Positions 10,548 to 21,545 of a DNA stretch of 64,000 nt are shown in pieces; within the stretch, counting starts at the first letter, position 1, and every line of letters starts with the position of its first letter. The position numbers and the translations under genes were made by a program. Source of the stretch: Chlorops oryzae (taxonomy: Eukaryota > Arthropoda > Insecta > Diptera > Chloropidae); NCBI GenBank assembly GCA_020466095.1, contig CM035807.1, positions 47,967,389-48,031,388 on the forward strand, given 5' to 3'. The notes under the pieces were generated by a model, which had not been told where the DNA came from, did not search any database, and saw nothing but the letters and a program-made list of their open reading frames with translations.

Positions 10548-10925
10548 GTGCAAGAGAGTTAAACTCGGCTGAAAAAGAACCTAAGAGTCTGAAATTTGGA
10601 ATGCAATAAGAAAATGTAAGGAACTACAATGTCGTAAGAAATGTGGGCGGTATTTTCGGAGGCGTGGCACTTATAATAAGTGCATAACAATTCAATATAC
10701 GTGAAGGATATTTATTACTACACATTTAGCTTTCGGTACATAATGTTTTTTTTTTTTAAGAATAGTTAATACGAATATGTAAAGAAAGCTATCTAGATAT
10801 GTATATGAAAAAGCACATTTCAAAACGTTCTATATAAAGTTGATTAATGACAATTGAAGGACGCTTAATTAAATCTTTCTGGGTTAGCTAATAATACTAA
10901 TAAATTAGGATGTATTTGTAGGTCC

Positions 10926-12958
10926 TCAGTCACTGCTTTCGTCACTTAAATAGTCCTCCACAACATCGTCTCCGATTTCTGGTAAGATAGGTTCCGAAAG
11001 TAAAGATATAACTTCAGCACAAAGAGGTTCTGAGTGTGAATATTTGAACGATTTCATTGAAAATGATGATATGATGGGATCCGATGATACTATTAAAGAT
11101 TGAAATAAATCTTGCATTGTTTTTTCACGCGAAATCTTGCGAGTATGATACTCGCGTATATTTCTTAAATCTTTGTTCCTTGACTCTAAGGCCTCTTCTG
11201 ATATCATGCCAATTGGCAAAGGAAACTGTTGAATTAAATCCGCACCATGTAATAATAATTTGTGGAGGCTTGACGGCATATAGAACCATGGATAGAGTTC
11301 TACATACAGTTCTGCTGTTTCTGACAAGTAACGGCGAAAAGCTGCAATATTTATGTTGTATCCACAGGACATTGTTCTTAAAATAATTTGAAGCCTCTTC
11401 ATCAAAATTTCGCTTATTCCAGTTACGCTGGATGCTATTGATGGTTTGCTAAAAAAAACGTCTGGCAGTGTTTCCGTCATTTGTTGAACCCATTCCTGGC
11501 TTTGGCGCATCGACCAGTAAGTGCATTTGGGATCTAATATTTTCTTTGATTTTCTTCTTTTGATTTTCTACTTTATCTTTATCTTCCGTGTTACGAGACT
11601 TCCATTTTTTTATTACAAGCTTATATGAAATGTGTAAAATGCATTCAAAACATGGTATCCAGGCATGCAAAACAGAAATTGCGAACCTATATAAATCCTC
11701 ATTAAATTTGAGTTTTCCAATAGCCCCTAAGTCGTTCATTCTAATTGGTGTTGCTCCACATATTCCACATGCTTGCGAGGATGAGTCTGAATACCTTTCC
11801 ATCGATCATAGTTAACAAGAAATTATGGTGCACAGAAATGTTTTCACTCTCAATTTCAATTTTTGTTGGCAGGATTGCAGAAATCTGCTTTTCAATAGTT
11901 GAAATCTCTTTTTTTATTAAGCATTTGCTTTCTTTTTCAAAGACAATTTTGATAGGTCTGCAAAATCGAGTCGACGAAGTTCGTGGATTTTGCCATAAAA
12001 CAACATTATTAGCCTTAAGCTGTAAAGGTACAAGGCATACTGAAAAGATATGTTGGTCTGAGCTATCAGCATAAGTATCATTAAGCTTTTGCTTATAGTT
12101 TGAGTGACCACCACTTCCATCACACCCCCATTTGTACGTCATATAAAGTTCACGTAATTTTGTCTGTTGCAATACTTCGATTTGGAGGTCTACTATCCGT
12201 TCAACTGTCTTATCGACTAAACATTGCAAAGGAACCTCTGCTGAAACATCCGAAAAGGTCATATTAATGGGATAGCACTTTTCTTTCGCACATTGTACAA
12301 CATGATACGTGGGATATATGTTTGCGTTTCTCTTTTTGGCGCCTGCTTGCATCGAATTATAAGTGTATTTACTATAGTCTCTGTCAACAAATAAAGCCAA
12401 TGCCTCTTCAGGAGTATAAACAACAGGCATTTCAGGTGGGCAGAAAATTGTTTTCTTAATTTTAGTTGCTCTCGTTGGAGAGGCGTTTAATTCGTTCAGC
12501 ATTTTCGCAGCATCTCTTTTTCCAGATTTGTATAAACTGACCTTTGCTGCCAAAACCAATTCCTCACACGACTTATCTGACACAAGCAAAGAAACGTTTA
12601 AAAGTTCCGTCCTTTTACATTTTTTAGCACAATCTCTTTTTGGTAAACGCGTGTCAGAGGCAGAGTGTCCAGCTACATCCTTTTCGGTGTTAATAATCGG
12701 AAAAATTAAACTACCACTTAGCCACTTTTCATATTTGGCTTCAAATTTTTGTCTTGTCCTATTCGTATTTTGCCATTTCACGCCAAGATCATGAAGAAAT
12801 TTGCGCACAATCTGCTTTGCTTTTTTGACTCTTTTATCGTTGTCTTCTTGTATTAATTCGATTTTATTCATTACGAACTCAATAACCCTTTCCGATTTAT
12901 TTGAGATGTTAAGCTCGTTTATCCAAACTTTAAACAATTCCTCCCTTAGTATTGACAT
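10926..12958 (-). pseudogene. Transib (RAG1-core-like) transposase, two frameshifts
   Basis: The reading runs from about 12958 (Met of MSILREELFKVW; an upstream in-frame Met at 13009 precedes a possible splice acceptor) to a stop near 10928. Family blocks are clear: KWGCDGSGGHSNYKQ with a catalytic-site Asp, the zinc-type CGICGATPIRMND, LHAWIPCFECILHISYK, NTNDGNTARRFF-like, ELYPWFYMPSSLHKLLLHG, and SEEALESRNKDLRNIREYHT with the catalytic Glu. The frame slips near 11795 and again in an 8-base T-run (minus strand) near 11456. The second slip may be a homopolymer error. Usual length for the family is about 650-700 residues, matching the sum of the parts. Confidence 0.9.
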
Positions 12959-13475
12959 TTGAACTAAAAAAAAAGAAAAGAGGCAAAGAGCGGCAGCCAA
13001 ATTTTTCATTATTTTGAAGCTTAGGGCTTACTCTTTCTATCGTATATAAAATATCTAATGAACTCGGCGGGATTAGTAACTAAACACTTTAACAAAAGTC
13101 ACGTTTGCTTCAAAACAAAAGCCACTATAGACACACTTTTCGACCTACGATTTTCTAGCGAGCAACACCACAAACATGATATATATCTATACAATATTTA
13201 GAACTTACCTTGCATTTTATAATTAATAAATAAATTTTGCAATTAACTTTCTCCAATTGTTTATAAAAACACTTCAAACAATCGCTCGCGTCTATTCTGA
13301 ATATGCCGAAATCTTGATACACACTAATTGTTCCTGTTTGATTGCATACAGCGATGTTGATTTTGCAACAAACAAAGAAAATATAATACCGTTATGCACT
13401 GTGGGGACATAGTAAGCGTATATGTGATAAAAATTATATTTTGCAAGCATCTCAGTTTTATACTAATTTCGCCCA

Positions 13476-13498
13476 GATTCAGCATTTGGTCCACTGTG
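13476..13498 (-). repeat. Transib right terminal repeat with RAG-type heptamer
   Basis: Read inward on the minus strand the end begins CACAGTG, the consensus heptamer of V(D)J recombination signals, followed by GACCAAATGCTGAATC. Transib ends are known to resemble the RAG heptamer. It is immediately followed by the CGTTG target duplication. Confidence 0.88.
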
Positions 13499-13503
13499 CG
13501 TTG

Positions 13504-15092
13504 ATGCCTCAGCATCGGGTATAGCGATGCAAATAAAATATTTAGAAAAGTCATCTAAAAAGGTCAGAATATATATATTTTCTTTTGATGAAATTGGGAG
13601 TGGTCCCACTATATCCATAGGCATTTTTCCAAAACGGGAACTTTTGTTCTTCTGACAAAGCTGGCAGGCGTCAATGTAATTTTTAATCTGTTTTTGCATT
13701 CCCTCCCACTTGAATTGTCTTCTGATTTTGCCAGAGGTTTTGAAGAAACCTTTATGTCCCCTAAAGGTGTGTCATGAAAAAGTTTTAACACCTTTTTAAT
13801 CTCCTGGGGGTCGGTAAGGACTACCGCTGTATCTTCCTTCTCTAGTCCCATTTTATTTTCTATTTTAGTGTCTATGTCTTCCAAATCGCCTGTTAATTCT
13901 TCTTTTTGAACGGTTGAATCTGTCATGGATCTTGTAGCTACAGATATATTAACTGGAAGTCTGCTTAGTGCATCAGCATTTAAATTATTTTTTCCTGGTT
14001 TGTAAATTATTTCGAAATCATATTCTAACAGTTTCAACGAAAATCTGCCTAGTCTGGTGTCCTGATCTTTCAAATAAGATATTCCCTTAAGTGGCTTGTT
14101 GTCTGTGTAAATTTGAAAATGATTCCCTAAAAGATAAGTTTTAAAATTTCTTACCGCCCATCCTATTCCTTCTCAATGGTGGAGTAGCTTCTTTCAGTTG
14201 ACCTAAGTGCCCTTCTAGCGTCGTAAATTGGGAGATCTTCCCCCTGTTCTCTCTGGGAGTGTACGGCTCCTAAAGCATCATTACTCGCATCTGTCGTTAA
14301 GCTGAAAGGTCTATTGAAATCTGGATACTGTAATATGGGAGGACTTCTTACAGCAATTTTTAAAGTATCCATAGCTTTTTGAGAATCTTCAGCCCACACA
14401 AATTTTTGTTCTTTTCTTAAAAGCTTAAGGTAGCAAAATTTCTGCGGCTTTTGGAATGAATTTCCTGTAATACTTGATTAACCCTAGGAAGGATTGCAAC
14501 TCCTTAACATTCTTTGGTGGCTTTATATTCTTTACGCACTCTTCTTTGCCTGGAATCCATTTCTCTGTCCATTTTCATTTGCCTTTTTTGGAACTAATAT
14601 TATATTATAGCTGAGTTCCAAGGGGATTTGCTGTCACTCAACATTTTATCTACTTGTGTATTAATTTCCTTTCTATGTGCTTCTGGCAACCTATATTGTC
14701 TTAAATTTATTGGAGCGTATCCCAGCTCTGTGGGAATTTCATGTTCTAGGACAGCTGTATATGACAAGTTATCGTCTTTCAAATGGAAAATATCCGAATA
14801 TTCTTCAACTATTCTTGACATAGAATTTAGTTCTCCTGTATAAAGTGGCTCTTCGAGTTTAATTGTGTGCATTAAAATTTTTAAACGGTTATCATTATCC
14901 TTAAATGAGCTGGGATGATTAATGGTTGAAATTTTGTTCTCCTCAAAACTGTTTGCATCCCCGAATTCTAATTCGATATCTGATTTTTTTTCCACATCAT
15001 ACTCATTTGCATATAAAATCGGTACATAGACCTTATTATCTACTACCTTTGTTGTAGTTTCTCCCACAAAGACGCCTTTCTTCATTTCCTTT
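13504..15092 (-). pseudogene. Gypsy-1 RT, RNase H and integrase N-terminus
   Basis: Going 5' to 3' on the minus strand: an RT N-terminal block (HEIPTELGYAPINLRQYRLP, then SPWNSAII) is followed by a large deletion of the RT palm. Then come NVKELQSFLGLIKYYRKFIP, an RNase H piece (FSLTTDASNDALGAV), the YKPGKNNLNADALSRLP link, and the integrase zinc region (ACQLCQKNKSS) with MDIVGPLP and FLDDFSKYF. The reading stops at the CGTTG Transib target. Stops and frame changes are scattered throughout. Confidence 0.88.
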
Positions 15093-15100
15093 TTATACAC

Positions 15101-15744
15101 CAGAGTTGGGCATTATTCGAATAAATAGTTATCTAGATAATTATTCGAATAAAATTTTATTCCTGACATTATTATTCAAGAATAACTCATTCAGGAATAA
15201 TTTATTCGTAAATAAATTGCCTACGAATGAATTATTTGTCATTTTATTCGTTATTTGAAATAATTTTTCACAACTTCACAACTGAAAATTTTTTTTACAT
15301 TTCTTTAAACTATATTGAACATTGACATGCTCGCCGACCATGGTAAGCTGACTGCGATGCTCGAACGTGTAAGCACTAAAAAATACCGTTGGACTGTCGA
15401 CAGCGAAGCAACGGTCGGATGGTTTTCAAAATGTTTTCATTTTTTCGTTCGGTCAACGTACCAAAATCCGCAAAAGGCATGACAGAGCTCGCCCCGCGCG
15501 CGACTGTCGATTTTGGGTCTAAAAATCGCCAAAAGCGGGACGTCTGGCAACGCTGGTATATATGTATGTATAGATTATTCATAGTTTTATTTTTATTTAT
15601 TAATCGACTAACGAATAATATAATTTATTTTTCATTCGAATAATTTTTCTTTGAATAAAACAAATTATTAATTATTCGTGAATAACGAAGGAAACAATTT
15701 ATTCATTCGTTATTCGTCATTCGAATAACTTTTGCCCAACTCTG
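15101..15744. mobile_element. hAT-type MITE (644 bp)
   Basis: The terminal inverted repeat is CAGAGTTGGGCA at 15101 and its near-complement ending at 15744. It is flanked by the perfect 8-bp duplication TTATACAC (15093-15100 and 15745-15752), the hallmark of hAT elements. Both arms are packed with ATTCGAATAA-like strings, giving strong fold-back potential. No transposase is encoded. It interrupts the Gypsy-1 protease-RT linker. Confidence 0.92.
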
Positions 15745-15752
15745 TTATACAC

Positions 15753-15890
15753 CACTATTTCCCCTCTCGAGGTATTGGCGAAAAAGTAAACCACTTTATT
15801 GGCTCTAGCTGCGATCCTGACTGAATTTGTCATAAAAATCCTGTTGCTTTTGGCACTAACAAATGGCAAACACGCAATTTTCATTCCAAA
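15753..15890 (-). pseudogene. Gypsy-1 protease-RT linker fragment
   Basis: The minus-strand reading CLPFVSAKSNRIFMTNSVRI, then ANTSRGEIVVY, aligns with the Gypsy-2 segment LRVRGEKIYMAETIRIPPRS. It rejoins KKEMKKGVFVGETT beyond the hAT MITE, so the insertion split one coding stretch. Confidence 0.7.
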
Positions 15891-16016
15891 CCTTTTTGTA
15901 TGGAAATTTGAAAATATTTTATTTAAAAAAAAAATTTTTTTTAAACACAAAAAGTTCATACATAAATGGATTTTTTTAAAGTGCCGTAGTAGAAAAACTG
16001 TAAGAAATTTTTTCAG

Positions 16017-16298
16017 ATGCTATGGGACGAATTAAGTCCAGTGTATTTGTCCCCGCCAAATTTACAGGACTGGCTTAGTATCGCCAACAGATATGCTGAC
16101 AGGTGGAACTTGCCCCATTGCCTGGGTGCCATAGACATGAAGCATATTACGATTGGCCCCCAAATGTCATTACATGACTCCGTGGAAGTTCCCATCGGGG
16201 AGGACTCTAGCACTGAAACTGCTGCAAGTACAAAAAACACATATAGTCAAAATCATATAGTCAAAATCAGTACAGGAAATTATGATAGCCTGCACTAA
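16017..16298 (+). pseudogene. Harbinger-2 transposase exon
   Basis: An acceptor-like TTTTTTCAG at 16008-16016 precedes a reading with WLSIANRYADRWNLPHCLGA followed by IDMKHITIG. This matches the segment around the first catalytic Asp of HARBI1-like transposases (compare NFPNCVGAIDGKHV in Harbinger-1). Similarity ends near 16160, and the rest of the frame to 16298 is not recognisable. The other exons are gone. Confidence 0.7.
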
Positions 16299-17122
16299 CT
16301 GTACTGTGTGAGGAATTAGGATGATGACTTTGAGGGTTTTTTTCTCAAAAATAATTTCCTGTAGCATAATTCGATGAACTTTTATTAAAGATTCCATAAA
16401 ATATTACTTCTAAGCAGCTATTGTGAGTAGAGTCGCTTCTAGAGTAAATGTATGAACGACCCACTTACATTTTCTCGGAACATACCTACCCCCTAACTCC
16501 CCTCCTTAAGGGGCTCCCATCTATGACGTATTTTTTAAGACAAAAACTTTTAAAAACAAAAGTAGGCCAGTTTCCCATACTTCAAAGACTTACGACGCGA
16601 ACGTAAAAACATGAATCTGTGATAAAACTTCATCAAATTATGATACAGGAAACGAGTTTCAAAAAAAATTTATCACCCTTATGAGGCATACTTACTCGCG
16701 GTAGAAGCCCACGAATGTGACTCAACGCCAATCGGAGATGTGGGTTTGCTACATTGTCTGCTAGTTCCTACCGACCAATAACCGCTGGTATAATCAGCAG
16801 GCGAAAACTTTGATATTGAAACAGCTGTAAATATATTAAAAATCAAGAAATTATTTCTATTTATAACATACCAGCATACTCATTTTTGTAGGAGGTTCCC
16901 GAGAATCAGAGTTCAACTGCTTTCTTGTACCCACCGAAATTCCACTGCCTTTTGCCACTTCTTTTGTTGGATTTGATGGAGCTTTTAATGTTTCAACAAT
17001 GTTGCTCACAATTTAACTGTGTTAGTTCCAATGTTTCTTCTTCTATATCTATATATTCTGGATCAAGCATTTCCATATCTAGTGTAGTTTCGAAAATACT
17101 GAAATGACTGTTGAAACACTTA

Positions 17123-17993
17123 GGGCCGTTTTCTCATCTTTTTTTATCTGTAAGTTAAATTATCCTGATGATAATTTCATACAAATTTGATTAATAAGTC
17201 AAAGAAAATAAAATTTAACTGGCAGATAGAGCTTAAGGGGGTCTTCTCATTGAAAACCCGTTTTTTGGACCCTTTTTAAAAAAAATCTTATTTGAAAACG
17301 CAAAGAATAATTGAAAACTTTTTTTATTTATTGTATTACAAAAGGTTCAAAGTAAATTAAAAAAGTTTTTTTGCCTCGATACGTGGGCTGTTCAAAAAGT
17401 AATGAGACTTCAAAGTTGGTGGTGCAAAAAAGGTGTCGTCACGGCGGCCACGATTCCGGGTCTCCGGAGCTTCCGAAATGGAAAAAAAACGGGGTTATAA
17501 TCAGTATAGATGTAATTCTCGGGTGAACCTCAAGCTTAATTTTGTGATTTTTTTTGACAAAATGGCGGCCATTCAAAAAAAAATTTCAATTTCGGGCTTT
17601 TTTTTGTAGTTAAGTGTAAAAAAAAATAGTAAAAAAATTTTTTTAATTATGGTCGAGGTTCACCCGAGAATGGTGACAATTATGCGTCGATTCCACTTTG
17701 TTTCATGAAAATCGGTTCAGTTGAACTGGAGATATCATGGCCGCCAGTTCGAAAAACGTGGTTTCGAGATAAACGCGTTTAAAGTTTGAAGCAACGCAAA
17801 AATTACTCGTTTTAGCGCAGATCTTGCTCGAAAAAGAAGGCTATATCCTCTAAACTATTTCGAATTTCAAAAAATTCCTTTTAGGGGCATATTCACAACT
17901 ACCCAAGCTATAAATAAATGCAACAAAAAAAAGTCGAAAAAAAAAGTTGCTCAATGAGAAGACCCCCTTAAAAGAAGGATGAGAAAACGGCCC
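17123..17993. mobile_element. Harbinger-type MITE (871 bp)
   Basis: The inverted termini GGGCCGTTTTCTCATC (17123) and GATGAGAAAACGGCCC (ending 17993) are perfect complements, flanked by TTA on both sides (17120-17122 and 17994-17996). No coding sequence is seen. It lies inside the Harbinger-2 accessory gene and contains a second inverted-repeat unit. Confidence 0.85.
17229..17970. mobile_element. Inner MITE nested in the 871-bp MITE
   Basis: Perfect inverted repeats GGGGGTCTTCTCATTGA and TCAATGAGAAGACCCCC lie about 105 and 23 bases inside the outer ends, each adjoining TTAA. The inner unit contains a further inverted pair around TTCTCGGGTGAACCTC. Either a second MITE inserted here or the two are an evolving double-ended unit. 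Confidence 0.65.
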
Positions 17994-18596
17994 TTAATTA
18001 GATAACAATAACAATAAATTCGCACTCTTACCGCCGTGGCTCAAAGTTTTTGTATGGTTTCCTTGTCTCCTCTGCTGCTTGCCCTGTTCTCCCTTTCATA
18101 TCTTTTAAGCATTTCGAAAACTGGTCTCTTAAAGAGCGCCAAGCTGATTTACAGTCAACCGCTATAACAAAATAAAAAACAAACCAACCCTATTTTTCCA
18201 AAATTTTTTACATGTCAAACATTTCATTACTTACCACCACAATTCAGATTTTCAGCAATCTCTTTCCACATCTCATCCTTCCAGTTGACCTTTTTAATCA
18301 TTGGACTCCTTTTATTATACAGGCCGGGCTTAGGGCAGACAAAATCAATTAGCTTTTGTATTTGTTCTTCATTAAGTTTGTTCATTTTGATATCATTTAT
18401 TCTTCCTCAATTTACTTCACGCGGCGGATTTAAAGTTGAACAGTTGATTGGAGAATGTCAAACTGACTTGCAACGATAAATATTCAATTTTTTTAACTTT
18501 TCTCGATGCTTCAACTTGCTACGATGTCATTGGAGATTGCGCCATATGTTTTCATGTATTGAAACTGGTTTGACAGTTGCAACGATATCTTGAAAC

Positions 18597-18906
18597 AAGA
18601 AATTGCAATATTGGAGTTACCACATTAGTCAACGTTATTGTACCTTTGCTACATATCGAGCCTCCGAATGCTCCTGAAAAGTTCATTCTCTATGATTCAT
18701 CTATGTTCGATAAGTCTTTTAACGATTCTAGTCTACCTAAACTCATGTCGGCCCTAATGTCAGCCAACAATTTAGCTTCTTTATTTAACGCTTTTTCACA
18801 AGGGAATAATATATATGTCTCCTCTGGCCCTGTATGCAAATCTTCTATTTTGTGTGCTTTTTCACACGGATTTAAAATTTTTTCCTTAGAGCTTTCTCGA
18901 ATCCCT
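18597..18906 (-). pseudogene. Gypsy-1 aspartic protease fragment
   Basis: On the minus strand the reading contains ETYILFPCEKALNKEAKLLA, then DIRADMS at the position of the DSGSDAS active site in Gypsy-2, then MNFSGAFGGS matching RGAFGGDS. The active-site motif is mutated. The reading is cut on one side by the mdg1-like LTR (18907) and on the other by Harbinger-2. Confidence 0.7.
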
Positions 18907-19193
18907 TGTTATGGATAATGGCCACTTGCTCGACATTCCTACCGGCATTCTTCTTTGATCACTTATGACATGCGCTATTAAAATTCTTCTTTGGTGCCGC
19001 AACCGGACACCCTTTTGCTTTCTACTTTGACCCAAATGAAATCTATTGCATTTCTGACCCAAAAGAAATCAATGCCGCAACGTGCGCAACACGACGCTCT
19101 TTGTTTACAGAATGCAAGTGACCCTTTTCCATCAGCACATTGAGTCAGCGATCGCAAGCCATCGATCGCTGCCTTTTAGAAACTAGTATAAAT
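18907..19193 (+). repeat. mdg1-like 5' LTR (interrupted)
   Basis: This matches the 3' LTR from TGTTATGG through the TATA-box region CTAGTATAAATAAGCAA at about 19177-19193, then diverges abruptly. The remaining R/U5 part seen in the 3' LTR (25927-26099) is missing here, so this promoter is separated from its body. Confidence 0.85.
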
Positions 19194-19790
19194 AAGCAAC
19201 TAGGAAGGGAAGGGGATTTTATAAATTATCTAAAGGTTAAACCTGCGCCATTATTGCCAGTATTGACAAGAAACAATAATTCAACCTCTTTTCCCGCCCT
19301 AGAAAAATCAGTAGTACTTCAAATTTACTATACCATCAGGTATATCATATAATTATACCACCCTAGAAAAAATCCCTAGCTACGCCCATGGTTATGATGT
19401 GTAAATACCAAGAATCATAAAAATTTGTTTAATCTTGAGCGAGTACTACCCAATATCGATACTTTTGGTTCGGTATTTTATTGGTATCGATACTTAATCT
19501 CGATACATTAAATGAGTACTGGTATCGATACTTTCATGGTATCGTTTCAACACTACTTACTAGTATTCCCATCCTGAAGAAATCCAAAAGACGCGGCGGT
19601 TTGAAGAATAGACTTCGGCGCATGAGGGCTGCACTCATCCAACAAGCGGAAAGAACAACTGAACCCCGGGTACTTGCAGAAAACTGGAGAAAAATTGGCG
19701 AACTTGAGGCTATCCTCAACCAAAAGAGTGCTTCACAGCACCTTGCAGATAAACTTTAGCAAAAAGCGACTTTTCGCTGCTAAAAATCTA
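19194..19790 (+). other. Foreign segment in the 5' LTR, with an unrecognised ORF
   Basis: This sequence replaces the downstream part of the 5' LTR. At 19455-19556 it has repeats of GGTATCGATAC and ends GTTTCAACACTA, resembling a hAT-type terminus. An open frame to 19759 encodes a basic helical stretch (KRRGGLKNRLRRMRAALIQQ, then LAENWRKIGELEAILNQ) that I do not recognise. No target duplication was found. Confidence 0.4.
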
Positions 19791-20012
19791 ATCAATGTTC
19801 TTTCACAGCAAAATAAAAAATAAAAAAAATAAATCTTTATATATACAAATAAAAAAAATAAAAAAATAAACATTACATGGCATTAAGCAACGTATTCAAA
19901 ATATTTAGCATTCAATTGAGTTTAATTTAACTAAAATAAAATTAAAATAAAAAAGATATATCGATTTTGCAAATTTTTCCATTTCAATAATTTTATACAA
20001 ATCAAAATTAAA

Positions 20013-20306
20013 ATGTCTTGGTGGAAAAAAGCATTAAGTGCCATATTTGTTGCCACCACTAGCTATGAAATAGGAAAACAGAGCCAAGGAAATGAAATTG
20101 AAAGCTAGGAAAAAGAAATAGACACACTAAAAGAACAATTATTTCACAATGAGATATCAATGAAAAACAACAACGAAACCGGCATTAGCGCCTTGCATAT
20201 AATAATCGGTGTTGTAGTACTTTTATTTCTCATTTCAATCTATGCGCTAATAAAAAGTCATATTAAAACAGCAAATAGAAGGGTAGCTACAGAACCAAGA
20301 ATTTAA
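20013..20306 (+). pseudogene. Small membrane-peptide ORF upstream of gag
   Basis: ATG 20013 opens a 97-codon frame with one in-frame TAG at 20106-20108. The N-terminus is MSWWKKALSAIFVATTSYEI; after a charged helix, HIIIGVVVLLFLISIYALI is a clear transmembrane segment, followed by a basic tail. It ends 22 bases before the gag ATG. I do not know a matching family; it could be a leader ORF of this element. The stop suggests this copy is not expressed. Confidence 0.55.
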
Positions 20307-20328
20307 TTATTTTGTAATCGTTTTTTCA

Positions 20329-21545
20329 ATGACAACACCCATCACATGGGAACAAGTGCAACAAAAATTGCAGGAGATAAAGACAGATTTCGATAAACCG
20401 TACAAATGTTTAAATAAAAACGAACCCCCGTCAAGAAAAACCCAATTAAAACACCTTAGCATCCTTCTCGACTGTCATAACACAATAGCATGTTTAGGTC
20501 GAACAATATACGCTAATCTTACGGAACCCCACCAAACTCAATTCAGAAATTATTTTTCTACTATAAAAAGCAGACTAAAAATTCTTTTTGATCTCTTAAA
20601 AATACCACAAGAAATTCCAATTAGCCTAACTAAAATAATAAACCTCACACTTCAACCAATTAGTAATTGCGAAAATTCAGACTCAGACACATCCGAAAAA
20701 ATATTAAAAATAGAAAACAAAATGACACCAATAGAATTTATTAATACTGCATCAAAACTGCTACCTAGTTTGACGGCAAAGCAGAAAACCTTTCAAAATT
20801 CGTTAATGCTTTAGACTTACTCAACACAATAAAAGAAACCCACGAGACCATAGCTGTGTCTCTCATAAAAACTAAATTGACTCACACAGCGAGCACACTA
20901 CTAACAAATGAGTCAACAATTGAAGCAATAAAAAAGACATTGGTTACTAATGTGAAATATGAACCCTCACAAAATATTTCTGCTCGACTACTGAGCACGA
21001 AACAGAACAACAAAAGTGACACAGAATATGCAAAAGAAATTGAATCACTAGGTCAACAATTAGAGAATGCATACATATCAGACGGTATGGCACCACATTT
21101 AGCAAAAACATACTCAGCACAATCGGTGTGCAAAGCGTTAAAAACGAATGCCAAATCTGATGAAGTTAAAATGCTAATGAGGGCAGGCCAATTTTCAAAC
21201 TCTGGCGATGCAATAACCAAGTTCATCGAACTCGGAGCTGAATCGACAGGGACGGTTCAGATTAATTATATCAATAGGGCCCAAAACACTAATAGATACA
21301 GGGGCCGAGGAAATTTTAACAACAGATCAAGAGGAAATAACTATTATAGACAAAATAGAAGAAACTATAACGACAGAAATGACAATAATTATAATCGTAA
21401 TTTCAGATCTAATAATGGGAACAGATACAACCAAAATTCCAATAATAGAGGACGAAACGACTATAATCGAAATATAAGACTAACCGAAGTTTCGGAAAAC
21501 TCGGAACACCCTCAGCAAGCCCAACTGGGGAGCACACAAAATTAA
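20329..21545 (+). pseudogene. mdg1-like gag (frameshifted)
   Basis: This is the capsid/nucleocapsid precursor. The first frame from ATG 20329 runs to 20814 (helical, MTTPITWEQVQQKL). The protein continues in another frame from about 20788 (VNALDLLNTIKETHE) to 21545. The C-terminus has no CCHC knuckle but is rich in Arg, Asn, Gly and Tyr (RYRGRGNFNNRSRGNNYYRQ), the nucleic-acid-binding style of mdg1/412-type gag. One frameshift separates the halves. Confidence 0.82.

Larger units (their letters stand above)
10523..13498 (-). mobile_element. Transib DNA transposon with RSS-like ends
   Basis: The 2976-base element is bounded by inverted repeats sharing GGACCAAATGCTGAATCTGG. It is flanked by the 5-bp duplication CGTTG at 10518-10522 and 13499-13503, the target length and GC-rich type used by Transib. 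It sits inside the Gypsy-1 integrase, whose reading resumes on both sides. It carries a transposase on the minus strand broken by two frameshifts. Confidence 0.93.
16890..18385 (-). pseudogene. Harbinger-2 MADF-like accessory gene, split by MITEs
   Basis: On the minus strand, ATG 18385 opens MNKLNEEQIQKLIDFVCPKP and continues to WKDEMWKEIAENLNC, ending at a splice donor near 18235. A second exon (18158-18030) reads DCKSAWRSLRDQFSKCLKDM, the Trp/Arg-rich core of a MADF domain. After the MITE at 17123-17993 an acidic stretch (DPEYIDIEEETLELTQ) and an SNPTKEVAKG-like tail follow, with a frameshift between them. This is the same gene class as the accessory gene of Harbinger-1. Confidence 0.65.
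15895..18590. mobile_element. Harbinger-2 relic inserted in Gypsy-1
   Basis: Between Gypsy-1 protease and its linker lies a decayed Harbinger element. It has a transposase exon on + (16017-16170), an accessory MADF-like gene on - (exons near 18385-18235 and 18158-18030, with a C-terminal part at about 17098-16890), and MITE insertions. Terminal repeats could not be fixed, so the limits are approximate. Confidence 0.65.

Noticed and set aside
11084..12794. Plus-strand open frames over the Transib region
   Set aside because: They are antisense shadows of the transposase.
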